Below, one piece after another: positions 5,122 through 5,687 of a DNA stretch of 5,687 nt. Under the pieces are notes generated by a model. The model saw only the letters and a program-made list of their open reading frames with translations. It was not told where the DNA came from and did not search any database. The position numbers were made by a program, and so were the translations under genes. Positions within the stretch are counted from its first letter, which is position 1, and each line of letters starts with the position of its first letter. Origin of the DNA: Myroides sp. (lineage in GTDB: Bacteria > Bacteroidota > Bacteroidia > Flavobacteriales > Flavobacteriaceae); NCBI GenBank assembly GCA_018384465.1, contig JAHAYQ010000102.1, forward strand, positions 1 to 5,687, in the 5' to 3' direction.

Positions 5122-5687
5122 ATGAAAACATTACATAAGCTTTTTGTAGCAAGTAGCATAATAATTGCATCGTTAAGTACCCAAGCACAAGAAGTTACAC
5201 CGAATTTATATACTGCCAACAATAAAGGTAAATTTTACATTTATTGGGGTGCTAACAGAGGGTATTATTCATCATCGGATATTCATTTTAAAGGAGATGA
5301 TTTCGATTTTACCGTTCATAATGCTACCGCACATGACAAACCAAAGGGTTGGCATATTGATCACATAAACCCTACCCGTATGACGATTCCACAAACCAAT
5401 TTTAGATTGGGTTATTTTGTGAATGATAAATACAGTATTTCATTTGGTTTTGACCACATGAAATATGTGCTTACACAAGACCAAGAGGCAATTGTTTCCG
5501 GGCACTACCCTGACCCGGGCACTTATGGTGAATTACTTGAAAATGGAAACACCAAATTGACAAAGAATTTTTTAATGTTTGAGCATACCGATGGGTTAAA
5601 CTACGTTAATTTAGAGGTTGCACGTCATCACGATTTTTCTAATTTGGTGGGTATTTACAATACCGATACGTTTCAATTTAACGCTTT
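5122..5687 (+). CDS. Secreted conserved protein, probable outer-membrane beta-barrel (3' truncated)
   Basis: The gene is open from ATG 5122 to the window end, giving 188 residues. Residues 1-22 form a clear Sec signal peptide (KTLHK, a hydrophobic core, then STQA|QE), so the mature protein is exported. The mature part has alternating aromatic/polar strands typical of outer-membrane barrels: KFYIYWGANRGYY (37-49), DIHFKGDDFDFTV (53-65), a pair FRLGYFVNDKY and SISFGFDHMKYV (94-116) joined by a short turn, and FEHTDGLNYVNLEV (153-166). I recall similar uncharacterised proteins in Flavobacteriia, with the pattern 'fYiYWG.NRg.Y..SDIhFkG..Y.F' and 'IPQTNFR.GYF.nd', but know no assigned function or domain name. 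The ATG is supported by the signal peptide and by the promoter 15 bp upstream. The terminator in front suggests it is transcribed separately from the OmpP1 gene. The C-terminus, where a beta signal would be expected, is outside the window. Confidence 0.82.
   Translation, partial: MKTLHKLFVASSIIIASLSTQAQEVTPNLYTANNKGKFYIYWGANRGYYSSSDIHFKGDDFDFTVHNATAHDKPKGWHIDHINPTRMTIPQTNFRLGYFVNDKYSISFGFDHMKYVLTQDQEAIVSGHYPDPGTYGELLENGNTKLTKNFLMFEHTDGLNYVNLEVARHHDFSNLVGIYNTDTFQFNA

Overview
The window looks like chromosomal DNA from a member of the Flavobacteriia (Bacteroidota). The evidence is low-GC coding sequence, start codons without Shine-Dalgarno sequences but with A-rich leaders, -7 promoter elements of the Bacteroidota form TAnnTTTG, a short class II prolyl-tRNA synthetase of the type ending in a C-terminal Tyr, and envelope proteins with signal peptides of the 'AQE' type. 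The genus cannot be fixed from the sequence.

Layout from left to right. (1) The 3' end of a probable SAM-dependent methyltransferase gene (1-170) is followed with almost no gap by a ZIP-family metal transporter gene with a His-rich loop (173-967). The two are probably cotranscribed. (2) A strong hairpin (969-991) serves as the shared terminator between the ZIP gene and the convergent proS gene (996-2474, minus strand). (3) A 100-bp AT-rich divergent intergenic region (2475-2574) holds back-to-back -7 elements for proS and for the rightward genes, plus two small dyads. (4) Rightward genes follow: a low-complexity Gly/Trp/Tyr-rich lipoprotein (2575-3480), then 24 bp later an OmpP1/FadL-family outer-membrane beta-barrel gene (3505-5034), ended by a clear intrinsic terminator (5057-5093). 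(5) A consensus -7 element right after that terminator drives a secreted, probably beta-barrel, conserved protein of unknown function (5122 to the window end, truncated).

The main anomaly is in the OmpP1/FadL gene. The frame opens at 3505 with a normal-looking signal peptide but meets an in-frame TGA at 3595-3597. The rest of the protein then runs in the same frame to 5034. The usual Ala before the signal-peptide cleavage site also appears to be Asp. As written, only a protein starting at Met 3634 without a signal peptide could be made, and it could not reach the outer membrane by the normal Sec/BAM route. The gene is therefore a recent pseudogene, a sequence error, or a readthrough case; the first two are most likely.

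Apart from proS (translation), the genes are envelope or transport functions: metal uptake, a surface or periplasmic lipoprotein, hydrophobic-compound transport, and a secreted barrel-like protein. I see no mobile element, CRISPR array, tRNA, rRNA or clear novel multi-gene system.
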